Source: Klebsiella quasivariicola
Lineage (GTDB): Bacteria; Pseudomonadota; Gammaproteobacteria; Enterobacterales; Enterobacteriaceae
Assembly (NCBI RefSeq): GCF_002269255.1
Contig: NZ_CP022823.1
Coordinates: 1,550,001-1,614,000, forward strand
Length of the DNA: 64,000 nt
Direction: 5' to 3'
Shown here: piece by piece, positions 17,027 to 25,901 of the stretch
Position numbering within the stretch: the stretch's first letter is position 1
Layout of the letters: the number at the start of each line of letters is the position of its first letter
Made by a program: the position numbers and the translations under genes
Notes under the pieces: model-generated
Told to the model about the DNA's origin: nothing
The model's database searches: none
The model's input: only the letters and a program-made list of their open reading frames with translations

Positions 17027-17764
17027 TTACAGATTCATCAGCTGGCGAAACTCTTTCACCTTACTGCGGCTTACCGGGACCTGAAACTCAAGGTCGCGCA
17101 GGCGTAGCACATAGGTATTGTTGAACCACGGTTCAATTTCACGAATTTTGCTGAGGTTCACGCAGTACGAGCGGTGGCAGCGGAAGAAGTGCGCGGCGGG
17201 TAGCTTATTACAGAATTCGGTGATGTTCATCGGCATGACGAATGATTCCCGCCGGGTGTAGACGAAGGTCATCTTCTCATGCGCCTCGGCGTAGTAGATA
17301 TCATGGATGCTGGTGACGATGATCCGCTCATCTTTAATCAGGTTGATAGTATCGTTTTCACGCGGCGCCGCGCTGCCTCCCCCGGAAGCGGCGTTATTCT
17401 GCTGTTGCCAGGCGGCGGTCAGTTTTTGCAGCATATTGATGATGCGCGACTCCTGGTAGGGTTTGAGAATATAGTCAAACGCCTCCAGCTCAAAGGCTTC
17501 CACGGCATGTTCTTTCCATGCGGTGATAAAGACAATAAAAGGCTTATGAGCAAACTGACTGATGTTCTGCGCCAGCAGGACGCCGTCCAGCGACGGAATA
17601 TTGATATCGAGAAAAATGGCGTCGACCTTGTTGTGCTGGAGGAATTTCAGCACGTCCAGGCCGTCGTCGAAACTGCCGACGATCTCCATCTGGCTGTGGG
17701 TGTTAATAAGCCAGGAGAGTTCCTGCTGGGCCAGAAACTCATCCTCCACAATGATAACTTTCAT
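17027..17764 (-). CDS. pyrR: PyrR (YpdB), LytTR-type response regulator
   Basis: A 245-residue response regulator. The receiver domain (about 1-115) has the acidic pocket E7-D8 and the phosphoacceptor Asp53 in IFLDINIPSLDG; a LytTR DNA-binding domain fills about 140-245 (HFFRCHRSYCVNLSKI). It pairs with PyrS; in E. coli PyrSR responds to external pyruvate and activates the transporter gene yhjX. The start at 17764 (MKVIIVEDEF) follows GGAGAAAAG and fits E. coli YpdB; the ATG five codons upstream overlaps pyrS. It lies 11 bases after the pyrS stop, in one operon. This is not the PyrR of pyrimidine control. Confidence 0.93.
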   Translation of the reverse strand: MKVIIVEDEFLAQQELSWLINTHSQMEIVGSFDDGLDVLKFLQHNKVDAIFLDINIPSLDGVLLAQNISQFAHKPFIVFITAWKEHAVEAFELEAFDYILKPYQESRIINMLQKLTAAWQQQNNAASGGGSAAPRENDTINLIKDERIIVTSIHDIYYAEAHEKMTFVYTRRESFVMPMNITEFCNKLPAAHFFRCHRSYCVNLSKIREIEPWFNNTYVLRLRDLEFQVPVSRSKVKEFRQLMNL

Positions 17765-17775
17765 CTTTTCTCCGC

Positions 17776-19473
17776 TCATGACAACAGAGACTCCGTCAGC
17801 GCCTGCGGCGTTTGGTGATTGGGGACATAAAAGGCAATTTCTGTTCCCGGCGTGAGCGTGCGAATATGTAGCCCCTCGCCGTAGAGAAGCTTCACCCGAT
17901 GATGAACGTTGAGCAGACCAATTTTATTCCCCGGCATTTCATCGGCTTCCACGCGGGCAACCACGGCGGGATCGATGCCATTACCGGTATCGCGAACGCT
18001 GATACGTACCCGATTGCCGCACTCATTGACGCCGATCGTCACCACGCCTTTGCCTTTACAGGGCTGTATGCCGTGAACGATGGCGTTTTCCACCAGCGGC
18101 TGGATAAGCAGGCTCGGGATCACGCAGCTAACGTCGTCGTCAATATCATAGATGACCGTCAGCTTGTCACCGAATCGCGCCTGTTCAATGGCGATGTAAT
18201 CTTTGATCTGATACAGCTCTCTTTTGATATCAATCTGCTCATCGTCTTTTAATTCAATGTTATAGCGCAGGTAGCGCGACAAATTAAAAATAAGCTGGCG
18301 CGCGGTGTCTGGATTAAGGCGAATCGAGGAGGAGATCGCGTTGAGAGCATTAAATAAAAAATGCGGGTTAATCTTGCTTTGCAGCGCGCGCAATTCCGCT
18401 TTGTTGGCCATCTCCCGCAGCTGTTCGGCGCGGGAGACTTCCAGCTGGGTGGAGATAATTTGCGACAGGCCTATCGCCATCTCCTGCAGCGTCGAAGTGA
18501 TGCGATGGGCGTGGCAGTAGTAGATTTTTAGCGTGCCGGTCACCACCCCTTTTTCCCACAGCGGGATCACCATCAAGGAGTGGATCTCCGGCGTGCGGTG
18601 AGCTTCGTCATTGTTTTTTATGATGATTTTTCCATAACGAATCGCCTGGCGGGTGGTAGGACTGATCATATCGTCGTGGCGTTGATAGTTGGCTTCACCG
18701 ACGCCCACGTAGGCCAGCACGTGTTCGGTATTAGTGATCGCCACCGCGTCGGCGGTAATATCGCGGCGGATAATCTCGCAAACCTGGCGCAGCGAGTCAC
18801 TGTTGACATGCCGAAACAGTGGCAAGGTTTTGTTGGCAATGTCGAGCGCCAGTTTCGCCTGCCGCGCTGCGCTGGCCTCCTTTTCCCCTTCCACGCTCTG
18901 CACCAGCAACACGATAAAACCGATACAGACGCTGCCGAGGATCATCGGGATACCGATTTTCGAAACAATATCCACGCCGAGGCTCAGGGAAGGTGCCCAC
19001 ACCACCACCAGGATCATGGTCAGGGACTCACATACCATCCCGGCCAGAATGCCGATTTTCCAGCGTTGATCGCGGGCCACTTTGCGGTTAATCAACCCCG
19101 ACAGCAGACCGGCGACAATACTGGTGATAAAGCAGGGTACGGCGGTCACGCCGTCGATATCGATCAGATAGCGGTGTACGCCGGCAATCACCCCGACAAT
19201 CGCTCCCACCCAGGGGCCAAACAGGATGCCGCCGGACATCACGGCAATAATGCGCACGTTGACCAGTGAACCCTCCACCGGGACGCCGGACCAGGTGCTG
19301 AACAGTGCGAACAGCGAGAAAATGGCGGTCACCGCCAGCAGCTCTTTCGGTGTATGGGCTGATTTGTGCAACAGTTCGCGGAACAGGCGCAGGCGAATGA
19401 GGAAAAACAGGCAAATAAGCATCAGGGCCGCACGATCATAGACCGCCAGCATCATAGTAAAGATTTCGTGCAT
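17776..19473 (-). CDS. pyrS: PyrS (YpdA), LytS-type sensor histidine kinase
   Basis: A 565-residue sensor kinase, the same length as E. coli YpdA. An N-terminal block of about six membrane segments (5TM-LYT type, about 1-195) is followed by a GAF-like domain (about 210-350), then the kinase region with the LytS-type H-box INPHFLFNALNAIS at about 370 and the ATPase motifs ENAIVHGIQ, RDTGNGID and GLLNVHHRV. It is expected to sense pyruvate and phosphorylate PyrR. pyrS-pyrR form one operon, convergent with glk. Confidence 0.94.
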   Translation of the reverse strand: MHEIFTMMLAVYDRAALMLICLFFLIRLRLFRELLHKSAHTPKELLAVTAIFSLFALFSTWSGVPVEGSLVNVRIIAVMSGGILFGPWVGAIVGVIAGVHRYLIDIDGVTAVPCFITSIVAGLLSGLINRKVARDQRWKIGILAGMVCESLTMILVVVWAPSLSLGVDIVSKIGIPMILGSVCIGFIVLLVQSVEGEKEASAARQAKLALDIANKTLPLFRHVNSDSLRQVCEIIRRDITADAVAITNTEHVLAYVGVGEANYQRHDDMISPTTRQAIRYGKIIIKNNDEAHRTPEIHSLMVIPLWEKGVVTGTLKIYYCHAHRITSTLQEMAIGLSQIISTQLEVSRAEQLREMANKAELRALQSKINPHFLFNALNAISSSIRLNPDTARQLIFNLSRYLRYNIELKDDEQIDIKRELYQIKDYIAIEQARFGDKLTVIYDIDDDVSCVIPSLLIQPLVENAIVHGIQPCKGKGVVTIGVNECGNRVRISVRDTGNGIDPAVVARVEADEMPGNKIGLLNVHHRVKLLYGEGLHIRTLTPGTEIAFYVPNHQTPQALTESLLS

Positions 19474-19855
19474 GGGTGCGCCGCGTCAGTGGCCAGAAAA
19501 GGACATGATAAAAAACCTGACGGCAGAAGGCCAGCCGCAGAAAGATAATGCGGAAAAGGCGTACTTTTTAAAGGGGATTAATGGATGGGCACCGTGATAG
19601 CGGCAGTCACGTCTTTTAACGAAAAATATCTGTGAAAATAAAGATATCAACGTGTTATCACACTTATGCAACTCTGCATTATTCCGGCGATGCATTGCCG
19701 CATTTACTGCGGCCGAGACCCGTTTTTTCCGCCAGAGATTATTTTTTGTCAGGGCCCTCGACAACATGAATTTTTTCAGGTTATTTTCTAAACGAGCCGC
19801 AACAGCGGCAGCGTCGCTCGGACGGTCCGGGCGCTAACGTTAACCAGAGGAACCT
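19474..19855. other. Intergenic region between pyrS and alaC
   Basis: A 382-base divergent region with no convincing gene. The middle (about 19540-19680) is AT-rich. It should hold both promoters, but I cannot name regulator sites with confidence. The GC-rich alternation at 19797-19840 can fold into small stems just upstream of alaC. Confidence 0.5.
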
Positions 19856-21070
19856 ATGGCTGAATCCAGTCCTGAACGTCGTTTTACGCGTATCGATCGT
19901 CTCCCTCCGTACGTTTTTAACATCACTGCTGAACTCAAAATGGCTGCGCGTCGGCGCGGCGAAGATATTATCGATTTCAGCATGGGCAATCCCGATGGCG
20001 CGACGCCGCCGCATATAGTGGAAAAACTCTGCACCGTCGCCCAGCGGCCAGACACCCATGGTTACTCTACCTCGCGGGGGATCCCACGCCTGCGTCGCGC
20101 CATTTCGCGCTGGTATGAAGAACGCTATAACGTCGATATCGATCCGGAATCGGAAGCGATTGTCACCATTGGTTCGAAAGAGGGGCTGGCGCACCTGATG
20201 CTGGCGACCCTGGATCATGGCGATACCGTCCTGGTGCCAAACCCCAGCTATCCTATCCATATCTATGGTGCGGTGATCGCCGGGGCGCAGGTGCGCTCGG
20301 TGCCGCTGGTGGAAGGGGTGGATTTCTTTAACGAGCTGGAACGCGCCATCCGCGAAAGTTATCCGAAGCCGAAGATGATGATCCTTGGCTTTCCCTCGAA
20401 TCCGACCGCGCAGTGCGTGGAGCTGGATTTCTTTGAAAAGGTCGTTGCCCTGGCTAAGCAGTATGACATCCTGGTCGTCCACGATCTGGCCTATGCCGAT
20501 ATTGTGTATGACGGCTGGAAAGCGCCCTCCATCATGCAGGTGCCCGGCGCGCGGGATGTCGCCGTCGAGTTCTTTACCCTGTCGAAAAGCTATAACATGG
20601 CCGGCTGGCGGATTGGCTTTATGGTGGGTAATAAGACCCTGGTGAATGCCCTTGCTCGTATCAAAAGCTATCATGACTACGGCACGTTCACCCCGCTGCA
20701 GGTGGCGGCGATCGCGGCACTGGAGGGCGATCAGCAGTGCGTGCGTGATATTGCCGAACAGTATAAGCGCCGTCGTGATGTGCTGGTCAAAGGGCTCCAT
20801 GAGGCCGGCTGGATGGTGGAGTGTCCGAAAGCGTCCATGTACGTCTGGGCGAAAATACCGGAACCTTATGCCGCGATGGGCTCGCTGGAGTTTGCGAAGA
20901 AGCTGCTGAATGAAGCGAAGGTCTGCGTCTCGCCGGGAATTGGCTTCGGCGATTATGGCGACACGCATGTCCGTTTCGCGTTAATCGAGAATCGGGATCG
21001 TACGCGTCAGGCGATCCGCGGCATCAAGGCGATGTTCCGCGCAGATGGTCTGCTGCCAGCCGCGAGCTAG
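19856..21070 (+). CDS. alaC: Glutamate-pyruvate aminotransferase AlaC
   Basis: A fold-I PLP aminotransferase of 404 residues making L-alanine from pyruvate and glutamate. The cofactor lysine lies in TLSKSYNMAGWRIGF; other class I/II motifs are visible, including NPSYPIHIYG, GFPSNPTAQ and HDLAYADIVYDGW. E. coli AlaC is slightly longer and is next to pyrSR as here. With PyrSR beside it, the locus groups pyruvate sensing with pyruvate-to-alanine conversion; a functional link is inference. Confidence 0.94.
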   Translation: MAESSPERRFTRIDRLPPYVFNITAELKMAARRRGEDIIDFSMGNPDGATPPHIVEKLCTVAQRPDTHGYSTSRGIPRLRRAISRWYEERYNVDIDPESEAIVTIGSKEGLAHLMLATLDHGDTVLVPNPSYPIHIYGAVIAGAQVRSVPLVEGVDFFNELERAIRESYPKPKMMILGFPSNPTAQCVELDFFEKVVALAKQYDILVVHDLAYADIVYDGWKAPSIMQVPGARDVAVEFFTLSKSYNMAGWRIGFMVGNKTLVNALARIKSYHDYGTFTPLQVAAIAALEGDQQCVRDIAEQYKRRRDVLVKGLHEAGWMVECPKASMYVWAKIPEPYAAMGSLEFAKKLLNEAKVCVSPGIGFGDYGDTHVRFALIENRDRTRQAIRGIKAMFRADGLLPAAS

Positions 21071-21096
21071 CGGTTTGACGAACACGACATAACAAA

Positions 21097-21127
21097 AACG
21101 GGAGCCATCAGGCTCCCGTTTTTTTTG
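21097..21127 (+). terminator. Terminator of alaC
   Basis: Hairpin AACGGGAGCC-ATCA-GGCTCCCGTT followed by a T8 run. It stands between the convergent alaC and ypdK. Confidence 0.88.
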
Positions 21128-21140
21128 ACACGGCTGCAGT

Positions 21141-21212
21141 CTAGATCATCAGGGCGAAAGTACCGGCCCAAACGATGACCATAAAAGAGAGACCCATAAA
21201 GAAGTATTTCAC
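21141..21212 (-). CDS. ypdK: YpdK, 23-residue membrane protein
   Basis: A very short gene with a GTG start at 21212 and a TAG stop; GGAG lies 9-12 bases upstream. The translation is a single hydrophobic helix: residues 1-10 read MKYFFMGLSF and the rest MVIVWAGTFALMI. This is nearly the same as E. coli YpdK, a verified small inner-membrane protein of 23 residues next to alaC. The function is unknown. An overlapping ATG at 21219 is out of frame. Confidence 0.85.
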   Translation of the reverse strand: MKYFFMGLSFMVIVWAGTFALMI

Positions 21213-21536
21213 GACTCATCACTCCACGCGCTTATGCGACGTTCAAATGAATTAATTGTTCTGTTTTTCCGGAGCTGTCGCGGATGAAAAATCATGCTGC
21301 GGCAGCTCGCAATTCTGTGTGCTTTGTGCTCCAGATGGCGCTAATGTACGCCTAAAAAATGAGGGAGACAAGAGGCATTTTTTTATTAATTTTTAGTTAC
21401 TTACGAGTGTCGTGATTCGGCGACACATTAATTTCACTCGGTAATAAATTTAGCGCCAGCGACGCGCGGAAAACGGCTTTAACGGGGATAAAGTGGGCGA
21501 CGCGCGGCATCGGCTTCGCCACGCGCCGGTGCCGGT
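21213..21536. other. Intergenic region upstream of ypdK
   Basis: A 324-base stretch with no gene recognised. It should contain the ypdK promoter. An AT-rich part at about 21355-21450 is followed by a GC-rich part with repeated GACGCGCGG (21460-21468 and 21498-21506) just past the end of the exporter gene. This marks the junction between conserved synteny and the accessory block. Confidence 0.5.
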
Positions 21537-22733
21537 TCAGTGCAGGTCAGAGGTGCGCTGTTGCCACTCAGAGGGGTAGTGCGCTGGAATAAAACGCAGT
21601 GTAAGCGCCATGAGTAGCAGAACGCAGATCGCATGCCAGGACCAGTCAAGCGTGTAGTTCCCGCTCAGGCTACGCAACAGGCCGGAAAGCCAGGGGGAGA
21701 GGCCAGCGATGATAAATCCAATACCTTGCATAAAGGCTACCAGCCTGCCGGCTACCGCCGGTTGTCCGGCGTGATCCAGCGCCAGCACCAGACAAAGGGG
21801 AAAGGCGCCGCCCAGTCCCACGCCGCAGGCGATAGCCCAGAGTGCAGAGAAGTGCTCTGGCAGCCAGATGAAGCCGCAAAAGCCAGTTAACTGTAGCGCC
21901 AGAGCCAACAGAAGAAGCTGACGCCGGTCATCCTGGCGTGCCAGCGCCGGGAGCAGCAGGGCGCCGACAGTTTGCCCAACGGTGAGCAGCGCCAGCAGCG
22001 AGCCGCTGTCCTGGGCGCTGTCGCCAAGCTGAATATAGTACGGCGGTAGCCAGGCGATCAGGCTGGCGTAGCCCGCATTGATCAATCCGAAATAAAGTCC
22101 CAGCGTCCAGGCGCGGCGTTGTCGAAAAACGGCGACCCGGGGAAGCTCGTCATGCTGATGAGGAGCGCAGGGCAATTGCCGACAAATCGTCAGCCAGCTG
22201 ACCAGCGCCAGCAGCGCAGGGAGCGCCCACCAGGCCAGCGCCTGGTGCCAGGCTGCGCTGTGTGATGCCATCCAGGGTGTGAGCGCAGCACCTAACCTCC
22301 CGCCGCCCATCAGTGCCGCCGACCATAACCCCATCACCAGAGGCGTCCGCCGGGTGAACAGTCGCTTAATCACCGCCGGGATGGCGGCCTGGATAATACC
22401 GATGCCAATTCCTCCGGCCAGGGCGCTGCTGAGCAGTAAGGCGCTGTGCGGGGCAATTTCCCGCAGCAGGGCGCCTACCGCGATAATCAGCAGACTCAGT
22501 GCAATACTGCGGTTTTGACCGATAAAACGATCGACCCAGCCGCCGGCCAGGGCCAGCACGCCCATCGCGATCACCGGCAGCGCGGTCAGGAGAGCGGCCA
22601 GGGTATAGCTCATCCCGCTGGCGGCGCGGATGTCCGGCAGCAAAGGGCCAATGGAGGTAAGCAGCGGCCGCATATTGATTCCAATCAGCACCAGGACTGC
22701 CAGCGTCAGGTTTTGTCGCAGCGCTGATTTCAT
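21537..22733 (-). CDS. MFS exporter of the CynX/NimT family
   Basis: A 398-residue major facilitator with twelve hydrophobic segments. The opening LTLAVLVLIGINMRPLLTSI is characteristic of the CynX/NimT (cyanate/2-nitroimidazole transporter) family, and GLINAGYASLIAWLPPYY and a central basic loop fit as well. The start codon overlaps the upstream deaminase stop by 4 bases (ATGA), so the two are translationally coupled. No cyanase or carbonic anhydrase gene is nearby, so cyanate transport is not supported. An exporter for a nucleobase-like compound would suit its partner, by inference. Confidence 0.82.
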   Translation of the reverse strand: MKSALRQNLTLAVLVLIGINMRPLLTSIGPLLPDIRAASGMSYTLAALLTALPVIAMGVLALAGGWVDRFIGQNRSIALSLLIIAVGALLREIAPHSALLLSSALAGGIGIGIIQAAIPAVIKRLFTRRTPLVMGLWSAALMGGGRLGAALTPWMASHSAAWHQALAWWALPALLALVSWLTICRQLPCAPHQHDELPRVAVFRQRRAWTLGLYFGLINAGYASLIAWLPPYYIQLGDSAQDSGSLLALLTVGQTVGALLLPALARQDDRRQLLLLALALQLTGFCGFIWLPEHFSALWAIACGVGLGGAFPLCLVLALDHAGQPAVAGRLVAFMQGIGFIIAGLSPWLSGLLRSLSGNYTLDWSWHAICVLLLMALTLRFIPAHYPSEWQQRTSDLH

Positions 22734-23188
22734 GACTGCTGTTCCGCCCAGCGCTGATAAAGTGCCAGCCCCTCCGGCTGTGGGCGATGATGGATCGGTA
22801 ATGTCTGTTGCGCCAGCGGTTGCTGCAACTGCTGATAAATCGCGGCGGTTGAGAGCTGAAAGGGTTCTCCATCCTGATTACTGTTGGCGAAAAACACTTC
22901 CCGTACGCCGGTTAAATAGAGTGCGCTGAGACACATCGGGCAGGGTTGCCCGCTGGCATAGATGACGCATTCGCGCAGCACCGCGCTTCCCAGCCTGGCG
23001 GCAATATCGCGAACAGCATTCAGTTCGGCGTGCGCCGTTGGGTCGCCGTTCAGATGAAAGGTATTGACGGCCTCGGCGACCATCTGGTCATGGCGCACCA
23101 GCACGGCACCGAAGGGGCGGCCGCCGTGGGTAACGTTTTGATCTGCCAGCGCTAAGGCGCGCTGGAGATAGCGATCGTGAGCGGACAT
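22730..23188 (-). CDS. Nucleoside/guanine deaminase-like zinc enzyme
   Basis: A 152-residue cytidine/deoxycytidylate-deaminase-fold protein with the full zinc site: His53-Ala-Glu55 (TAHAELNA) and Cys83-x-x-Cys86 (GQPCPMCLSAL). The FFANSN segment at about 105 and the compact length resemble GuaD/TadA-type deaminases. The likely reaction is hydrolytic removal of an amino group from a purine, nucleoside or similar ring, but the substrate is not assignable. The start at 23188 (MSAHDRY) follows CAGGAG; longer in-frame starts lack support. It is operonic with the exporter and divergent from the LysR regulator. Confidence 0.83.
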   Translation of the reverse strand: MSAHDRYLQRALALADQNVTHGGRPFGAVLVRHDQMVAEAVNTFHLNGDPTAHAELNAVRDIAARLGSAVLRECVIYASGQPCPMCLSALYLTGVREVFFANSNQDGEPFQLSTAAIYQQLQQPLAQQTLPIHHRPQPEGLALYQRWAEQQS

Positions 23189-23319
23189 TGTCACTCCTGC
23201 ACAAGCTGTGATTGAAAGTGAAAATAAGGGGAATGATGTGGAGAGAGTACGCAACTTGTTTCATAAGTTAAAAGACTTATTTATGATGCACCCTATTGGA
23301 ATTACTTATAGGTAGGCAA

Positions 23320-24204
23320 ATGCTCTTGCGCCATCTTTCCTACTTCATCGCTGTGGCTGAACATCGCGGCTTTACCCGCGCCGCCGCAGCGCTGCATGTC
23401 TCACAGCCCGCGCTGTCACAGCAGATCCGCCAGCTGGAAGCAATGCTTGAGGTTCAGCTCTTCGATCGTTCAGGCCGCCATACCCGCTTAACTGATGCCG
23501 GAGAGATCTGGCTGGAGTATGCCCGACGCGCCTTACGCGATCTTGAGGAGGGACGTCGCGCCCTGCATGATGTGCAAGATCTCCAGCGGGGAAGACTACG
23601 CATCGCTATGACGCCGACTTTTACCACTTACCTGCTCGGGCCGCTGATGGGAGCATATTATCGACGCTACCCCGGAGTGAAAGTGCTTATTCAGGAAATG
23701 AACCAGGAACGGATGGAGGCGATGTTGCTGGAGGATGAAATTGATATAGGGATTGCCTTTGACGAAAGCCTCTCGCGGGATATTGTGGCTCAGCCGTTGC
23801 TGACTGAAACCCTCGCGCTGGTGGTGAGTCGTGCGCATCCGCTGGCACGAGAGAGCTACCTGCAGTTGCCGGCTCTCGACGCGCAGCCATTGATTTTACT
23901 CAGCAGCGAGTTTGCTACCCGCGAACAGATCGATCGTTATTGCCACCGTCATCGGCTCGAACCAGACGTGCGGATGGAGGCTAATTCGATTGGCGCCGTT
24001 CTGTCGATCATTCGATGCACGCCGCTTGCGACGCTGCTGCCGGCGACGATCGCCGGGCAGTATGATGATGTGGTGGCGCTTGAGCTAAGACCTGCGCTGC
24101 TACAACGAACGGCCTGTTTATTGCAGCGCCAGGGCGCCTGGCAGAGCGCCGCGTCGCGCGAATTCATCGCCATGGCGCAGCAGATTGCTGCCACGCTGGT
24201 TTGA
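23320..24204 (+). CDS. LysR-family regulator, CynR-like
   Basis: A 294-residue LysR regulator with the N-terminal HTH (AAAALHVSQPALSQQIRQLE at about 19-38) and effector domain from about residue 90 (GRLRIAMTPTFTTYLLGP). It resembles CynR in order and length. The start at 23320 (MLLRHLSYFI) is the family-typical one; a TTG eight codons upstream is open but unneeded. It is divergent from the deaminase-exporter pair and most likely controls it. No cyn structural genes are present, so the CynR name should not be taken as evidence for cyanate. Confidence 0.83.
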   Translation: MLLRHLSYFIAVAEHRGFTRAAAALHVSQPALSQQIRQLEAMLEVQLFDRSGRHTRLTDAGEIWLEYARRALRDLEEGRRALHDVQDLQRGRLRIAMTPTFTTYLLGPLMGAYYRRYPGVKVLIQEMNQERMEAMLLEDEIDIGIAFDESLSRDIVAQPLLTETLALVVSRAHPLARESYLQLPALDAQPLILLSSEFATREQIDRYCHRHRLEPDVRMEANSIGAVLSIIRCTPLATLLPATIAGQYDDVVALELRPALLQRTACLLQRQGAWQSAASREFIAMAQQIAATLV

Positions 24205-24216
24205 TGGTTGGCATCG

Positions 24217-25080
24217 CTAATAATGCTCACTGGACAGAGTATCTTCCCTGAGCATTCCTTCTTCTTTGAGTCTTTCCAGCACATGACGAAAGAGCTGGGC
24301 TTTGTCTGGCTCAGCCATATTCTGCAGCTTTTCATTAAATATGGTAGGAGACTGAATAATATAGTGAATAAACTCCAGTAATACCTCATTTTGCGGCAGC
24401 AAGGTTAATTCCTGTTGAATATAAGAGGAATGCTCGAGTAGTGGATTTTTTGTCACATCCATCGGTCGGGCACTAATACTGTGAGCGTATATTTTCTCAA
24501 TAGCCTGGCTGGTGATATAGATACGGTTTAATGATATGGCGGGACGTTCATCTTCATCCGGAATGAAATGACAATAAACAAACGGTTTATCAGGCAACAT
24601 CATGCTAAGTTTGCTTTCGCGAATAATATCAACAGGCGCTTCCAGCAAGGCCATTAAATTCCGGCAATGTGGATGCCAGAGTCCTGAGGCAGATACCTTA
24701 ACGTTGAACTGCGTCACCGTATTTCCGCGCAGGGTTTCCATCATCGGAATATCCCCTTCAAGCCGCAAAATGCTGCGGATATGGGAGTGGGGCGACCAGA
24801 TAGTCTCCGCGGCCTCGGCTGAGGCAAGCGGACTGAACGCGGTCGTGACGTCTTTTTCCTGATGAGAAAGGACGGCGATTTTTAATGTGCCCCGCGTTGG
24901 GTTGAGCTTCAGACATAGATTGATCGCGCCAATATCATGCCAGTGAAGAATGTCTTCAAGTTCACAGTTTAATAATTTTTGCGCCCGCGCCAGGGAGCAG
25001 TACTCCATGGGCGGTAAATTATTTAGCTTCCAGATGTTCCGTTCTGTTATATTCATAAAATCATATGTCGATGAAAACAT
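24217..25080 (-). CDS. Hypothetical protein, unrecognised, AT-rich
   Basis: A 287-residue soluble protein that I do not recognise. The N-terminal LPPMEYCSLARAQKLLNCELEDILHWHDIGAI looks like a short helix-turn-helix of the kind seen in MerR-like or prophage regulators; the middle is mixed beta (LRLEGDIPMMETLRGN, KPFVYCHFIPDED) and the end is helical and charged (ERLKEEGMLRED). There is no signal peptide or membrane segment. Base composition is visibly more AT-rich than neighbours, suggesting transfer. The start is uncertain: none of the ATGs at 25080, 25056 or 25008 has a good ribosome site. It is convergent with the CynR-like gene, 12 bases apart. Confidence 0.6.
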   Translation of the reverse strand: MFSSTYDFMNITERNIWKLNNLPPMEYCSLARAQKLLNCELEDILHWHDIGAINLCLKLNPTRGTLKIAVLSHQEKDVTTAFSPLASAEAAETIWSPHSHIRSILRLEGDIPMMETLRGNTVTQFNVKVSASGLWHPHCRNLMALLEAPVDIIRESKLSMMLPDKPFVYCHFIPDEDERPAISLNRIYITSQAIEKIYAHSISARPMDVTKNPLLEHSSYIQQELTLLPQNEVLLEFIHYIIQSPTIFNEKLQNMAEPDKAQLFRHVLERLKEEGMLREDTLSSEHY

Positions 25081-25418
25081 AAATGGCCATGGTCAGCAAA
25101 CCTGAGCTGATTACAATCATTTATTCTTTTCGCTGACTTCCTTTACCTGTTGAATAAATCCATTCACATTGAGAATAATATAATGATTAATTGGCTATTG
25201 TTATTGTTTTACTGCTAAATACTTACTTTATCGCGTTATCTTATCATCTCTTAATCGTAGAGAAAAATAGTTTGCTGAATCTAACTATTTCTCCACACAG
25301 CTGAAAAGTTGAGAACGACCGGTAGCGCGGTATGCAAGGGTTCTGTGTCTGTGGCAGATTTTGCGAACGATTGGGCAAATCAAACAGACGCCTGCGGCGT
25401 CCGTTTGATCGTGGCTTT
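25081..25418. other. AT-rich intergenic region with a strong hairpin
   Basis: A 338-base stretch with no gene recognised. The first 200 bases are very AT-rich. At 25379-25409 a 14-bp inverted repeat with one mismatch (ATCAAACAGACGCC / GGCGTCCGTTTGAT, loop TGC) forms a strong hairpin just past the end of the cupin gene, a possible terminator, although the minus-strand T-run is poor. Confidence 0.6.
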
Positions 25419-25901
25419 TTATCGCGCTGCAGTTGGGAAACGGTCACCCGGTTGCGCGATGGCATACCATGCCATCATTTCTGCAGTGCCCGGCTGGCCT
25501 TCAGCTGGCGCCCAGGCCATGGTGTCCATTTCAGCAAGCGGCTGATAAGCGCCTTGTTTGACTTCAAACACCATTCCGCCAGCGTCCAGTGACAGCACCG
25601 TATGCCAGGTGCCAGCCTCCATTTCCAGCGCCGTACAGGTTTCACCCAGCACCACCCGGTTGGTGACCACGCCGTTGTCATCAAAATTCAGTACCACGAA
25701 TCGGCCTTTCAGCGGCAGTAAAAGTTCGAAGGTATGTCTGTGCCGGTGCGGGCGGATATAGGTGCCAGGTTCCATGGCGATGGCCAGACGCTGTATCGGG
25801 TCGCTCAGTTCAGGATGAAAATTGCGATGCGCGCGCAAACGTGGCGCATGGGCTGCCGCTTCGCTCTGCTGCTGCATATCGCTAAGGGTGATCTGTTTCA
25901 T
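25419..25901 (-). CDS. WbuC-family cupin-fold metalloprotein
   Basis: A 160-residue cupin of the WbuC family. The metal-binding cupin motif reads RPHRHRHTFELLLPLKGR, with further His in GTWHTVLSL, and the N-terminal LRAHRNFHPELSDPIQRL is typical of WbuC. WbuC proteins are often found in O-antigen clusters, but none is visible here. The biochemical role is not established. CAGGAG lies about 12 bases before the ATG. It stands alone between the AT-rich region and argW. Confidence 0.82.
   Translation of the reverse strand: MKQITLSDMQQQSEAAAHAPRLRAHRNFHPELSDPIQRLAIAMEPGTYIRPHRHRHTFELLLPLKGRFVVLNFDDNGVVTNRVVLGETCTALEMEAGTWHTVLSLDAGGMVFEVKQGAYQPLAEMDTMAWAPAEGQPGTAEMMAWYAIAQPGDRFPTAAR

Noticed and set aside
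19781..20968. 395-codon minus-strand frame
   Set aside because: Shadow of alaC; His- and Arg-rich low-information translation.
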